From Plastoroseomonas hellenica (lineage in GTDB: Bacteria > Pseudomonadota > Alphaproteobacteria > Acetobacterales > Acetobacteraceae), in assembly GCF_018129085.1 (NCBI RefSeq), contig NZ_JAAGBB010000058.1, positions 1-33,249 of the forward strand: a DNA stretch of 33,249 bases, in the 5' to 3' direction. This document shows positions 17,112-31,869 of the stretch, piece after piece (position 1 is the stretch's first letter; each line of letters begins with the position of its first letter). The notes below the pieces were generated by a model that did not search any database, had not been told where the DNA came from, and saw only the letters and a program-made list of their open reading frames with translations. The position numbers and the translations under genes are program-made.

Positions 17112-17272
17112 GGGCCTGCTCCGGAATGGGGCGGTGGCGATCTGGCGAGGCATTTTTCGCTCCTGTCGTGTTGGGCGACGCAGCCGATGCTGGTTGCATC
17201 GGCGAGGAGGCCGGCGCGGCAGGGGCGGAAAAGGACCGCCAGATCGCCCCGCGCCCATTCCGGAGCAGGCCC
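17112..17272 (-). repeat. 161-base long imperfect palindrome between trpC and moaC
   Basis: The two halves are inverted copies of each other. The outer 36 bases match at about 32 positions, beginning GGGCCTGCTCCGGAATGGG on both ends. Similarity continues inward through TTTTCGCTCC/TTTTCCGCCCC to a central hairpin CCGATGC-TGGTT-GCATCGG. It ends one base before the trpC stop codon and two bases before the moaC start. A single RNA hairpin would span the intercistronic region. It could be a small non-autonomous mobile element (MITE-like) or a structured regulator. Confidence 0.75.
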
Positions 17273-18099
17273 TCAGCCGGCCTGGACCATGGCCCGCGCC
17301 GCGCTCTCCACATCCGGCTGGCGCAGCAGGTGCTCGCCGACCAGGATGCAGCGCGCGCCGGCCATCGCCATGCGGCGCACATCCTCGGGCGTGCGGATGC
17401 CGCTCTCGGCGACCGGGATGCGGTCCGCCGGCACCAGCGGCGCCAGGCGCTCCGTCGTCGCGATGTCGGTCACGAGGCGCTTCAGGCAGCGGTTGTTCAC
17501 GCCGATCAGCCGCGTCTCCAGTCCCAGAGCCCGCTCCAGCTCACGCTCATCATGGACCTCGGCGAGCACCGCCATGTCGAGGGAGCGCGCCACCTCCTCC
17601 AGCTCGTCGGCCTGGGCGTCGGACAGCCCCGCCATGATCAGCAGGATGGCGTCCGCGCCCATCGCCCGCGATTCGAACACCTGCCAGGGATGGATCATGA
17701 AATCCTTGCGCAGTACCGGCAGCTTGCAGGCGGCGCGGGCCTCGATCAGATGCTCGGACGTGCCCTGGAACCAGGGCGTATCGGTCAGCACGGAAAGGCA
17801 GGCGGCCCCCGCCGCCTCATAGCTGCGGGCCAGCTCCGCGGGCGAGAAAGGGTCGCGGATCAGCCCGCCGGAGGGCGAGGCGCGCTTGATTTCGGCGATC
17901 AGGCCGATGCGGCCCTCCGCGACGGCGTGGCAGAGCGCGCCGGTGAAGTCGCGCTGCGGGCCGGCATCGGCGGCCCGCCTCTCCATCTCCGCCTGCGGCA
18001 CCGCGGCGGAGCGTTCGCGCACTTCCACCCATTTCTCTTCGATGATGCGGGCGAGGGTGTCCGGAAGGACCGGCACGATCGTGTCGGGGGCAGCGACGT

Positions 18100-18103
<4 letters not shown>
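17273..18103 (-). CDS. trpC: Indole-3-glycerol-phosphate synthase
   Basis: TrpC closes the indole ring: 1-(2-carboxyphenylamino)-1-deoxyribulose 5-phosphate to indole-3-glycerol phosphate. The 276-residue TIM barrel has the signatures [61 protein letters not shown] and [12 protein letters not shown]. Catalytic Glu and Lys residues lie in these blocks. It is monofunctional, with no fused TrpF. The ATG at 18103 overlaps the trpD stop (ATGA). Confidence 0.97.
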
Positions 18104-19131
<1,028 letters not shown>

Positions 19132-19138
19132 CGCGCGC

Positions 19139-19732
19139 TCAGGCCGGCGCCAGCGCCTTGACGCCGGCGAGCGCCAGGAAGTTGCGCAGGATGTCATGGC
19201 CATGCGCGGAGGCGATGCTCTCCGGGTGGAACTGCACGCCGTAGATCGGCAAGGTCCGGTGCGCGAGGCCCATCACGATGCCATTCTCCGTCCAGGCGGT
19301 CGCGACCAGATCCGCCGGCAAGCTCTCCCGCTGCACCACCAGTGAATGATAGCGCGTGGCGCGGAACGGGGAGGGCAGTCCCGCGAAGACATCGCTGCCC
19401 CCATGATGGATGTCCCAGACCTTGCCATGCACTGGCTCCGGCGCCCGCACCACCTCGGCGCCCAGCGCCTGGCCGATCGCCTGGTGACCCAGGCACACCC
19501 CCAGCACCGGCAGCTTCGCCTCCGCCGCCAGGCCGATCAGCGGCAGGCAGATGCCGGCCTGGTCCGGGGTGCAAGGGCCGGGCGAAAGCACCACCGCCTG
19601 CGGCTCCATCGCCAGCACGGCCTGCGGATCGATGGCATCGTTGCGCCGGACCACCACCTCCGCCCCCAGATCACCCAGGAAGTGCCAGAGGTTGAAGGTG
19701 AAACTGTCGTAATTGTCGATCAGCAAGATCAT
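19139..19732 (-). CDS. trpG: Anthranilate synthase component II (glutamine amidotransferase)
   Basis: TrpG releases ammonia from glutamine for TrpE; in many bacteria it also serves aminodeoxychorismate synthase. The 197-residue class I amidotransferase has [20 protein letters not shown] and [12 protein letters not shown]. The nucleophile is Cys80 in [10 protein letters not shown], and the His/Glu pair is in [11 protein letters not shown] chose ATG 19732 by match to the family start; ATG 19744 adds four residues. It is separated from trpE by a roughly 220-base block of nested palindromes, unlike the tight trpG-D-C spacing. Confidence 0.97.
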   Translation of the reverse strand: MILLIDNYDSFTFNLWHFLGDLGAEVVVRRNDAIDPQAVLAMEPQAVVLSPGPCTPDQAGICLPLIGLAAEAKLPVLGVCLGHQAIGQALGAEVVRAPEPVHGKVWDIHHGGSDVFAGLPSPFRATRYHSLVVQRESLPADLVATAWTENGIVMGLAHRTLPIYGVQFHPESIASAHGHDILRNFLALAGVKALAPA

Positions 19733-19786
19733 GCCGCGATGCATGAACCGCCCGCGCGCGGGAATCAAGCGGGCGGAGGTGGCGCG

Positions 19787-20005
19787 GTCCCGGGGAGGGA
19801 CGCTGTCCCTCCCCGGACCCCACCCTGCCAGGAGCCTAGAGGCTCCTGGACCTGCTTCACTTGGTGCCCTGATTGCCAAGGGGGCCTCCCGGCGTTTTCC
19901 GCCGGGAGGCCCCCTTGGCAATCAGGGCTCTAAAATGATCCGGGTGCAGGGGCCTGCAGGCTCCTGCCGGGTGGGTCCGGGAGGGCAGAGCCCTGCCGGG
20001 GGCAG
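19787..20005. repeat. Nested palindromic element between trpE and trpG
   Basis: The core is a perfect 29-bp stem (19866-19894 with 19900-19928) around TTTTC. It is flanked on the left by a 12-bp perfect hairpin (19790-19816) and a 9-bp hairpin (19828-19849). On the right there is a 9-bp hairpin with one mismatch (19946-19967) and a GGCAG/CTGCC hairpin. The right flank read in reverse resembles the left flank (CTCCCGGACC, then CAGGAGCCT). The whole block is therefore an inverted duplication of a palindromic repeat unit. It ends two bases before the trpE stop codon. No coding frame in it is convincing. Confidence 0.8.
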
Positions 20006-20007
20006 CA

Positions 20008-21510
20008 CTACCCCCGCCGCCTGGCCGCGAAGCGGACGGCTTCCTCGGCGGCGCGGAACAGGGCGCGGGCTTTTTGGCGGGTCTCTTCGTACTCGGCTTG
20101 GGGGTCGCTGTCGGCGACCACGCCGGCGCCAGCCTGGACGTGCATGACGCCGTCCTTCACCAGGGCGGTGCGCAGGCCGATGCAGGTGTCCATGCTGCCA
20201 TCGGCCGCGAAATAGCCGAAGCCGCCCGCGTAGATGCCGCGGCGGGAGGGTTCGAGTTCCTCGATCACTTCCATGGCGCGGATCTTGGGGGCGCCGGTCA
20301 GGGTGCCGGCAGGGAAGCCGGCCTCGAAGGCATCGAGCGCGTCCAGGCCGTCGCGGAGCCGGCCCTGCACTTCGCTGCCGATATGCATCACCTGGGAATA
20401 GCGCTCGATCTGGAACTGCGCCGGGACGCGGACGCTGCCGATGGCAGCAACCCGGCCGACATCGTTGCGGCCGAGGTCGAGGAGCATCAGGTGCTCCGCC
20501 CGCTCCTTGGGATCGGCCAGCAGCTCGACCTCCAGGGCGCGGTCCTCCTCGGGCGTCGCGCCGCGGCGGCGGGTGCCGGCGAGGGGGCGGACGGTGACGA
20601 TGCCGTCGCGCAGCCGCACCAGGATCTCGGGCGAGGCGCCGACGGCCGCGAAGCCGCCGAAGTCGAAATGGAACAGGAAGGGCGCCGGGTTGATCCGTCG
20701 CAGCGCGCGGTAGAGCGCGAAGGAGGGCAGGCCGAAGGGCACCGAGAAACGCTGCGACGGCACGACCTGGAAGCAGTCGCCGGCGCGGATATATTCCTTC
20801 GCCCGCTCCACAGCCGCCACGAAGCCTTCCTCGGTGAAGTTGGAGCTGGGCTGCGGCAGGGCGGGCAGGTCGGCGGGGGGCGCCGCCCGCGGCACCGGCC
20901 GGTCGAGCGCTGCCTCGGCTTCGTCGAGCCGGGCATGTGCGGTTTCCCAGGCAGCGGTGGGATCGGCGGCGGCTTCCGGCCAGACCGGCGCACAAAGGCT
21001 CAGCGTGTCGCGCACATGGTCGAAGACGACGATCACGGTCGGGCGCAGGAGCACGGCGTCGGGGATGCCGAGCACATCCGGGTTCTTCGCCGGCAGCCGC
21101 TCCATCAGCCGCACCATGTCGTAGCCGAGATAGCCGTAGAAGCCGGCGCCGATCGGCGGCAGGCCGGGCGGCAGCGCCATGCGCCCGAGCGCGATCGCGT
21201 CGCGCAGGCTTTCCAGCGCCGGCTTCTCCACCGGCACGAAGGCGTGCGGGGCGGAGAGGGCGTGGCGGTTGATCTCGGCGCGGCCGTCGCGGCAGCGCCA
21301 GACGACGTCCGGCGCATAGCCGATCGCGGAGTAGCGGCCGCGGGCCGAACCGCCTTCGACGCTCTCGAGCAGGAAGGCGTTGGGCTTGCCGTCGGCGAGC
21401 TTCAGATAGGCGCCGACCGGCGTTTCCAGATCGGCGACCCGCTCGCGCACCAGCACATGACCGCCGCCGGCGGCCAGCGCGGCGGCGAAGGGGGCATAGC
21501 CCTCGCTCAT
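20008..21510 (-). CDS. trpE: Anthranilate synthase component I
   Basis: TrpE makes anthranilate from chorismate and ammonia. The 500-residue protein has the N-terminal FLLESVEGG, the LLES element that binds tryptophan for feedback inhibition. The chorismate-binding domain shows VPSQRFSVPF, GASPEILVRL, PLAGTRRRGATPEED, LLDLGRNDVGRV, FPAGTLTGAPKIRAMEVIEELEP and YAGGFGYF. The ATG at 21510 overlaps the ppiD stop by ATGA, so translation is probably coupled to ppiD. Nothing resembling a Trp-codon leader peptide is visible upstream, since ppiD occupies that space. Confidence 0.97.
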   Translation of the reverse strand: MSEGYAPFAAALAAGGGHVLVRERVADLETPVGAYLKLADGKPNAFLLESVEGGSARGRYSAIGYAPDVVWRCRDGRAEINRHALSAPHAFVPVEKPALESLRDAIALGRMALPPGLPPIGAGFYGYLGYDMVRLMERLPAKNPDVLGIPDAVLLRPTVIVVFDHVRDTLSLCAPVWPEAAADPTAAWETAHARLDEAEAALDRPVPRAAPPADLPALPQPSSNFTEEGFVAAVERAKEYIRAGDCFQVVPSQRFSVPFGLPSFALYRALRRINPAPFLFHFDFGGFAAVGASPEILVRLRDGIVTVRPLAGTRRRGATPEEDRALEVELLADPKERAEHLMLLDLGRNDVGRVAAIGSVRVPAQFQIERYSQVMHIGSEVQGRLRDGLDALDAFEAGFPAGTLTGAPKIRAMEVIEELEPSRRGIYAGGFGYFAADGSMDTCIGLRTALVKDGVMHVQAGAGVVADSDPQAEYEETRQKARALFRAAEEAVRFAARRRG

Positions 21511-23396
21511 CGAGACAGGCTTTCGAGCATCGGTCGGTTGATCCGGATGTCGCTGCGCGCCCGGAGCGCCGCCTGCAACTGGAGTTCGAGGTCGTCGCCG
21601 ATCGAGCGGGTCACCTCGGTGCGCATCCGCGCCAGCGCATCGGCTTCGGCGGCGAGGTCGGGGATATTGATCTCGGCGACCTGGCCGACCGCGAAGCCGG
21701 TGCGGGTCGCGACCATCGTCGCCTCGCCGCGCGCCAGCTCGAAGAGGGGCGAGACCAGCTCGGGCGGGATCGGCGTCTGCGCGTCGGGCTGGCGGCTGAT
21801 GGGGCCGACGCGCCCGGCGGTCGCGTTCGCGGCCGCGGCGGCCTCGGCGAAGGGCGTGCCGGCGCGGAGGGCGGTCAGCATCGCGGTCGCCGCCTCTTCC
21901 TGATGCCGGCGCTTCGCGTCCTCGATGAAGCCGGTCCGCACCGCATCCTGCACGCTCTCGAAGGGGCGCAGTTGGGGGGCGATGACCTCGCGCAGCTCGA
22001 CGGCGATGAAGCCGTCCACCGACTCGTTCAGCCGCGCGGCATCGCCCTGATTGGCGGCGAAGATCAGCCGCAGCGTCTCCGGCCGCTGTGCCGGGCGGAC
22101 CGGCAGCTCCACCTCGTTGCCATCGGCATCGCGGCCCTGGGCATCGATGCGCACCACGGCGAAGCGCAGGTCGTTGCCGCGCGCCACCTCCTCCAGCGTG
22201 GCGCCGCCGGCGAGCTGGTCCTCGATCTGGGTGGAGCGCTGGAACACGACGTCGAGCGCCTTTTCGGCCGCGACTTCCCGGCGCACCTCCTCCCGGACAT
22301 CGGCCAGCGTCCGGGTCACGCCGGGCGTCACCCGCTCGGCGCGCAGCACGTGCCAGCCGAAGGGGCTGCGGACGGGGTCGGAGACGGCGCCCTGCGCCAG
22401 CCCGAAGGCGGCCTCGGCCAGCGCCGGCACCGGCAGGCCCGTGCGGTCGGTCTCCGGCAGTTCCACCGCCTGGCCGGACGCTTCGCGCGCCGCGGCCTCG
22501 ATGTCGCTCCAGCCGGCGCCGGCCTTCCAGCGTTCGGCGATGGCGCGGGCGGCGGCTTCGTCCTGCACCACGACCTGCTGCAGGACGCGCTTCTCCGGGG
22601 TCTCGTACTGGGCGCGGCGCTGGTCGTAGGCGGCCGCGATCTCGGCGTCGGTGACATTGACGCCGCCGGCCAACATGTCGGCGGTCAGCACCGCGACCAC
22701 CGCCTCGCGCAGCGCGGGGGTCGAGAAGCGGTCCGGATTATTCTCGTGGAAGCGCTGGAGCTGGGCTTCGCTGGGCGCCGCCGGCTCCGGTGCCGCAGCG
22801 ACGGGGAATTGCGCCACCTCGGCGATGCGCCGCTCCTGCAGGAAGCGGGTCAGGGGATCGGCGATCGCGGCCGGGGCGGCCGCGCCGGCGCGCACCGCGG
22901 CGACGATCTGCCGGGCCTTCAGGCCGTTCCGGATCTGCTCCAGGAACTGCGGCTCGGTCATCTCGTTCATGCGCAGGAACTGGGCCAGCAGATCCGGGGA
23001 AAAGCGGCCGTCGACGCCGTGGAAGGCGGGGACGGAGAAGACCGTGGCGCGCACCGCGTCGTCCGGCACCACGACGCTGAGCCGGCGCGCCTCGCTCCGC
23101 ATCACGCGGTCGAGCACCAGCCCGTCCACGGCCTGGGCGGTGAGCGCCTTGCGGATCTCATCATTGCCGTCGAAGTTCTGGCGGAGCTGGCGGGTGATGC
23201 GCGCGATCTCCCGCCGGGCGGCCTGCTGCGCCTCCTCGACCGGGATCGGCTGTCCGTCCACCCGGGCCAGCGCATCGTCCCGGCCCCAGTTGCGGACGCT
23301 GTCCTCGATGCCCCAGATCGCGAAGGATCCGATCAGGAGGATGAACAGGACCTTGGCGAACCAGGTGGCAGCGAGCTTGCGTAGGGCGGTGAGCAT
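21507..23396 (-). CDS. ppiD: PpiD/SurA-type periplasmic peptidylprolyl isomerase
   Basis: This is a membrane-anchored periplasmic folding factor of the PpiD type, which helps proteins leaving the Sec translocon. The 629-residue protein has one N-terminal membrane anchor (residues 12-30). A SurA-N-like domain follows (ALARVDGQPIPVEEAQQAARREI onward). A parvulin-type rotamase region lies at about residues 265-357 (EKRVLQQVVVQ to PFGWHVLRAERV). A long C-terminal alpha-helical domain completes it. ATG 23396 (MLTALRKLAATWFAK) is preferred; the frame is open further upstream without signal features. It is divergent from tpiA and starts the trp/moa run with an ATGA overlap into trpE. Confidence 0.9.
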   Translation of the reverse strand: MLTALRKLAATWFAKVLFILLIGSFAIWGIEDSVRNWGRDDALARVDGQPIPVEEAQQAARREIARITRQLRQNFDGNDEIRKALTAQAVDGLVLDRVMRSEARRLSVVVPDDAVRATVFSVPAFHGVDGRFSPDLLAQFLRMNEMTEPQFLEQIRNGLKARQIVAAVRAGAAAPAAIADPLTRFLQERRIAEVAQFPVAAAPEPAAPSEAQLQRFHENNPDRFSTPALREAVVAVLTADMLAGGVNVTDAEIAAAYDQRRAQYETPEKRVLQQVVVQDEAAARAIAERWKAGAGWSDIEAAAREASGQAVELPETDRTGLPVPALAEAAFGLAQGAVSDPVRSPFGWHVLRAERVTPGVTRTLADVREEVRREVAAEKALDVVFQRSTQIEDQLAGGATLEEVARGNDLRFAVVRIDAQGRDADGNEVELPVRPAQRPETLRLIFAANQGDAARLNESVDGFIAVELREVIAPQLRPFESVQDAVRTGFIEDAKRRHQEEAATAMLTALRAGTPFAEAAAAANATAGRVGPISRQPDAQTPIPPELVSPLFELARGEATMVATRTGFAVGQVAEINIPDLAAEADALARMRTEVTRSIGDDLELQLQAALRARSDIRINRPMLESLSR

Positions 23397-23582
23397 CGGT
23401 TTCCGACTGCGAAAAGGCGGCGGACCATAGGGGAAGCGGCCCCCGGTTGCCAAACGCCGAGGCGCGGCCTAACCCGCCTGAGAGCCCATTCGGGCGGGTG
23501 CCGGCCATGGCCCGCGAGCCACGGGGCTGTCGAGAGGCCCGCAACCAGCCCCGAACCGGCTCCGAGAGCACGGGAGCATATC

Positions 23583-24314
23583 ATGACGCCGGGAATCCGC
23601 CCCCTGATCGCCGGGAACTGGAAGATGCACGGGACGCTGCGGGATGCCGCGGCGCTGGCGGAGGCAGTGCGGGCGGGGGCGCCGGCGGGGGTGGATCTGC
23701 TGATCTGCCCGCCCTTCGTGCATCTGCACGTGGTCGCCGCCGCGATGCTCGGCCAGCCGGTCGCGGTCGGAGGGCAGGACTGCCATGCCGCGGCGAAAGG
23801 CGCGCATACCGGGGATGTGGCCGCGGTGATGCTGCGCGACGTCGGCGCGACGCATGTGATCCTGGGCCATTCCGAGCGCCGCGCCGATCACGGCGAGACC
23901 GATGCCGGCGTGCGCGCCAAGGCCGAGGCCGCGATCGGCGCCGGCCTGACCCCGATCATCTGCGTCGGCGAGACCCTGGCGCAGCGCGAGGCGGGCGAGG
24001 CGGAGGCGGTGGTCGCCGCCCAGGTGAAGGGGAGCCTGCCGGAGGGCTTCCTGGCGGCGGGCGGGGTCGTCGCCTATGAGCCGGTCTGGGCAATCGGCAC
24101 CGGCAGGACGCCGACCGAGGCCGATATTGCGGCGATCCATGCCGTGCTGCGGGGCCTGACCTCCCCCGCGACCCGGCTGCTCTATGGCGGCTCGGTCAAG
24201 CCCGCGAATGCCAAGGCGATCCTCGGCCTGCCGCATGTGGATGGCGCCCTGGTCGGCGGCGCCAGCCTGGTCGCCGCCGATTTCCTGGCGATCGCCGGGG
24301 CCGCGGGCCCCTGA
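23583..24314 (+). CDS. tpiA: Triosephosphate isomerase
   Basis: TpiA interconverts dihydroxyacetone phosphate and glyceraldehyde 3-phosphate. The 243-residue TIM barrel has catalytic Lys14 (AGNWKMHG), His96 (ILGHSERR) and Glu166 (VAYEPVWAIGTGRTPT). The phosphate-binding block is LLYGGSVKPANA. ATG 23583 has GGGAGC six bases upstream. secG follows after 73 bases. Confidence 0.98.
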   Translation: MTPGIRPLIAGNWKMHGTLRDAAALAEAVRAGAPAGVDLLICPPFVHLHVVAAAMLGQPVAVGGQDCHAAAKGAHTGDVAAVMLRDVGATHVILGHSERRADHGETDAGVRAKAEAAIGAGLTPIICVGETLAQREAGEAEAVVAAQVKGSLPEGFLAAGGVVAYEPVWAIGTGRTPTEADIAAIHAVLRGLTSPATRLLYGGSVKPANAKAILGLPHVDGALVGGASLVAADFLAIAGAAGP

Positions 24315-24387
24315 GCCTGGTCCGGGGAACGGCTGTGCAACGCTGCCCCCTACCCATCCGGCCCGCCGCCCGCTAGAAGCCCGCCTC

Positions 24388-27372
<2,985 letters not shown>

Positions 27373-27379
27373 CCCGGCG

Positions 27380-27401
27380 GGCGGGCAGGACCGTGCCCGC
27401 C
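27380..27401 (+). terminator. GC-rich hairpin after kdsA, weak terminator candidate
   Basis: GGCGGGCA (27380-27387) pairs exactly with TGCCCGCC (27394-27401) around GGACCG, eight bases after the kdsA stop. No T-run follows directly; a CCTTTTAC stretch lies about 30 bases on. It may terminate or slow transcription before the small-protein pair. Confidence 0.35.
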
Positions 27402-27464
27402 TCCCTCCGCTCGGGCGCCGGCTTGTAACCTTCCTTTTACCTCGGATGCTTCACGCTCCGGGGC

Positions 27465-27761
27465 ATGCGCATCGACTATTCCCAAAAGGGTGTGGCGCAG
27501 CCGATCTTCGAGTCCGGTGACCTGGTGCGCCTGTGCCACGACGATCTCGGTGAGATCATCACCTTCCGCAGCGGCGAATGGGGCCGCGTGGTGCGCGTTG
27601 CCGAGGCCGATCTCGATGTTCGGCTGGCGGGCTATTCGCGTCCGCGCAGCACCCCGATGGCGATCGCCCGCAACGTGCCGAAGCATTGGGTCGAACCCTG
27701 CGACGGATACGGCGTGCCGGTCGCGCTGCGTCAGCGCGACCTCGACTTCACCCGGCGCTGA
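27465..27761 (+). CDS. Small protein of unknown function, tandem paralog A
   Basis: This 98-residue soluble protein begins MRIDYSQKG and has no signal peptide or membrane segment. It is clearly paralogous to the next gene: both start MRI-D/E-YS and share GD-x-VRL, GE-x-x-T-x-R-x-G-x-WG-x-V-x-RV, LD-x-R-x-AG-x-SRPR, VP-x-x-x-V-x-PCD and QRDLD, with about 45 of 98 positions identical by eye. The Gly/Val/Trp pattern in the first half suggests a small beta-barrel (SH3- or KOW-like), but this is inference. I do not recognise the family. The gap of 11 bases to paralog B indicates one transcript. It lies 92 bases after kdsA. Confidence 0.85.
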   Translation: MRIDYSQKGVAQPIFESGDLVRLCHDDLGEIITFRSGEWGRVVRVAEADLDVRLAGYSRPRSTPMAIARNVPKHWVEPCDGYGVPVALRQRDLDFTRR

Positions 27762-27772
27762 GGAACCGGCCC

Positions 27773-28075
27773 ATGCGTATCGAATACTCCCGCGAAGGCC
27801 TTCCGACGGCGATCTATGAACCCGGCGACTTCGTCCGGCTCCGCCGCGATGAGGAGGGGGAGGTGGTCACCGCCCGGGCCGGCGATTGGGGCCAGGTCAC
27901 GCGGGTCGAGCACGGCAACCTCGACATCCGTTTCGCCGGCCACAGCCGGCCGCGCACCTCGGACCTGCCGGTCGCCCGCGACGTCCCGGCCTGGATCGTG
28001 GATCCCTGCGACCGCCGCGGCCGGATCACGCAGTTGCAGCGCGACCTCGACACGGCGCGCGCCAGGGCGGGTTAG
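27773..28075 (+). CDS. Small protein of unknown function, tandem paralog B
   Basis: This 100-residue paralog of the preceding gene begins MRIEYSREG. The region GDFVRLRRDEEGEVVTARAGDWGQV aligns without gaps to paralog A, as does LDIRFAGHSRPR. The C-terminus differs (DLDTARARAG) and the protein is more charged. The Pro-Cys-Asp triplet (PCD) is kept in both, so its Cys may matter. An AGGAA ribosome-binding site lies 7 bases before the ATG. A palindromic repeat and a convergent diguanylate cyclase follow. No function can be assigned from sequence. Confidence 0.85.
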   Translation: MRIEYSREGLPTAIYEPGDFVRLRRDEEGEVVTARAGDWGQVTRVEHGNLDIRFAGHSRPRTSDLPVARDVPAWIVDPCDRRGRITQLQRDLDTARARAG

Positions 28076-28088
28076 AGCGCAATGGCTT

Positions 28089-28188
28089 GAGCGTCCGATG
28101 ATCGGAGGGCTGAAGGGCCCGGAGGTCTGAATTGGACGCTCCACCTACAAGGCCGGTCCGCCGAAAAGCCTGGATCACGCGATCCGGG
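28089..28188 (+). repeat. Intergenic repeat region containing copy 2 of the GCCGAAAAG element
   Basis: GCCGAAAAG followed by a stem-loop (CCTGGATC-ACGC-GATCCGGG, one T-G pair) at 28160-28188 matches 2100-2128 at about 23 of 28 positions. A separate 8-bp inverted repeat, GAGCGTCC (28089-28096) and GGACGCTC (28134-28141), lies just before it. The block sits between two convergent genes and could end transcription from both sides, though there is no T-run. Confidence 0.55.
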
Positions 28189-28194
28189 GCACGA

Positions 28195-31087
<2,893 letters not shown>

Positions 31088-31121
31088 CACGGCAGCGGCT
31101 CGCCGCTCGCCCGGCGGCGCG

Positions 31122-31142
31122 TCGGAGCGGAATTTGCTCCGA
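31122..31142 (+). repeat. 7-bp hairpin between eno and ftsB
   Basis: TCGGAGC (31122-31128) and GCTCCGA (31136-31142) are exact complements around GGAATTT. It lies 34 bases after the eno stop. There is no T-run directly after the hairpin, so it may be a transcript-end stabiliser rather than a terminator. Confidence 0.35.
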
Positions 31143-31247
31143 TCGCGGTGCCTTGCACGGTTTTCACGCAGGCGGGATGCGATCTCGCTTGCCAAGCGAC
31201 TCCGATGTTGATTCTCTGCGACAGGGGTTAGGGGATCGCTGACTGCC

Positions 31248-31577
31248 ATGAGTTTCTGGCGGGAGCTGAAGCGGCGCGCCAAGGACGCGGTGCTGCCGCT
31301 CTTTTTCATCGGAGTGTGCTCCTATTTCGGCTGGCACGCGCGCCATGGCGAACGCGGCCTGATCGCGTTCGAGCAGCGCACTGCCGAGATCGCGGCCGCG
31401 CGCGCGGAGCTCGTCCGCGTGGAGGCGGAGCGGGACGCAATGGAACGCCGCGTGCACGGATTGCGCAGCGACCGGCTTGATCGCGACCAGCTCGACGAGC
31501 GGGCCCGGGCATTGCTGAACATGGCCGGTCGCGACGAGATCGTGCTGCCTTATGGGCCAGGCCGTAGCCTGTACTGA
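31248..31577 (+). CDS. ftsB: FtsB/DivIC-type septum formation initiator
   Basis: FtsB is a bitopic divisome protein that bridges FtsL and FtsQ at the division site. The 109-residue protein has a short basic cytoplasmic N-terminus (MSFWRELKRRAKDA) and one membrane helix (VLPLFFIGVCSYFGW, about residues 15-29). A periplasmic coiled coil follows (FEQRTAEIAAARAELVRVEAERDAMERRV), then the family C-terminal block DQLDERARALLNMAGRDEIVLPY. Its place directly after eno is the conserved location. ATG 31248 starts at the expected distance from the membrane helix. Confidence 0.9.
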   Translation: MSFWRELKRRAKDAVLPLFFIGVCSYFGWHARHGERGLIAFEQRTAEIAAARAELVRVEAERDAMERRVHGLRSDRLDRDQLDERARALLNMAGRDEIVLPYGPGRSLY

Positions 31578-31869
31578 GCGGCATCAGCGCGGTGCGAGCC
31601 TCGCCGCCCCTTTCTTACCCGGCGCTCGCTATCCTCTGACCGCCCGTGGCTTCGGCGTGGCGACGCGTAAAGCGTGTATCGAGGGAGCCCTGCTCTCCTA
31701 TCGGTAGTGCCCATTCTTGCAGTTCAATTTAAGAAACGAGTCACTGGCTTATTTCTCCGATCTAAGACACGGAGCCGTCTCACGGGCTGAATTTTGGGTC
31801 TCTCTGCCCCCTTTCGAACGGGCATCCACGGATTTACTCTGGCTTACATAGATGATCTGTGGAGACGAA

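Noticed and set aside
20008-23396. ppiD-trpE ATGA overlap as evidence of a fused or novel operon function
   Set aside because: Four-base overlaps are ordinary translational coupling and occur five more times in this window.
27423-27451. TTGTAA-N17-ATGCTT as a promoter for the small-protein pair
   Set aside because: Spacing is right but the -10 is poor and the leader would be only a few bases; not strong enough to annotate.
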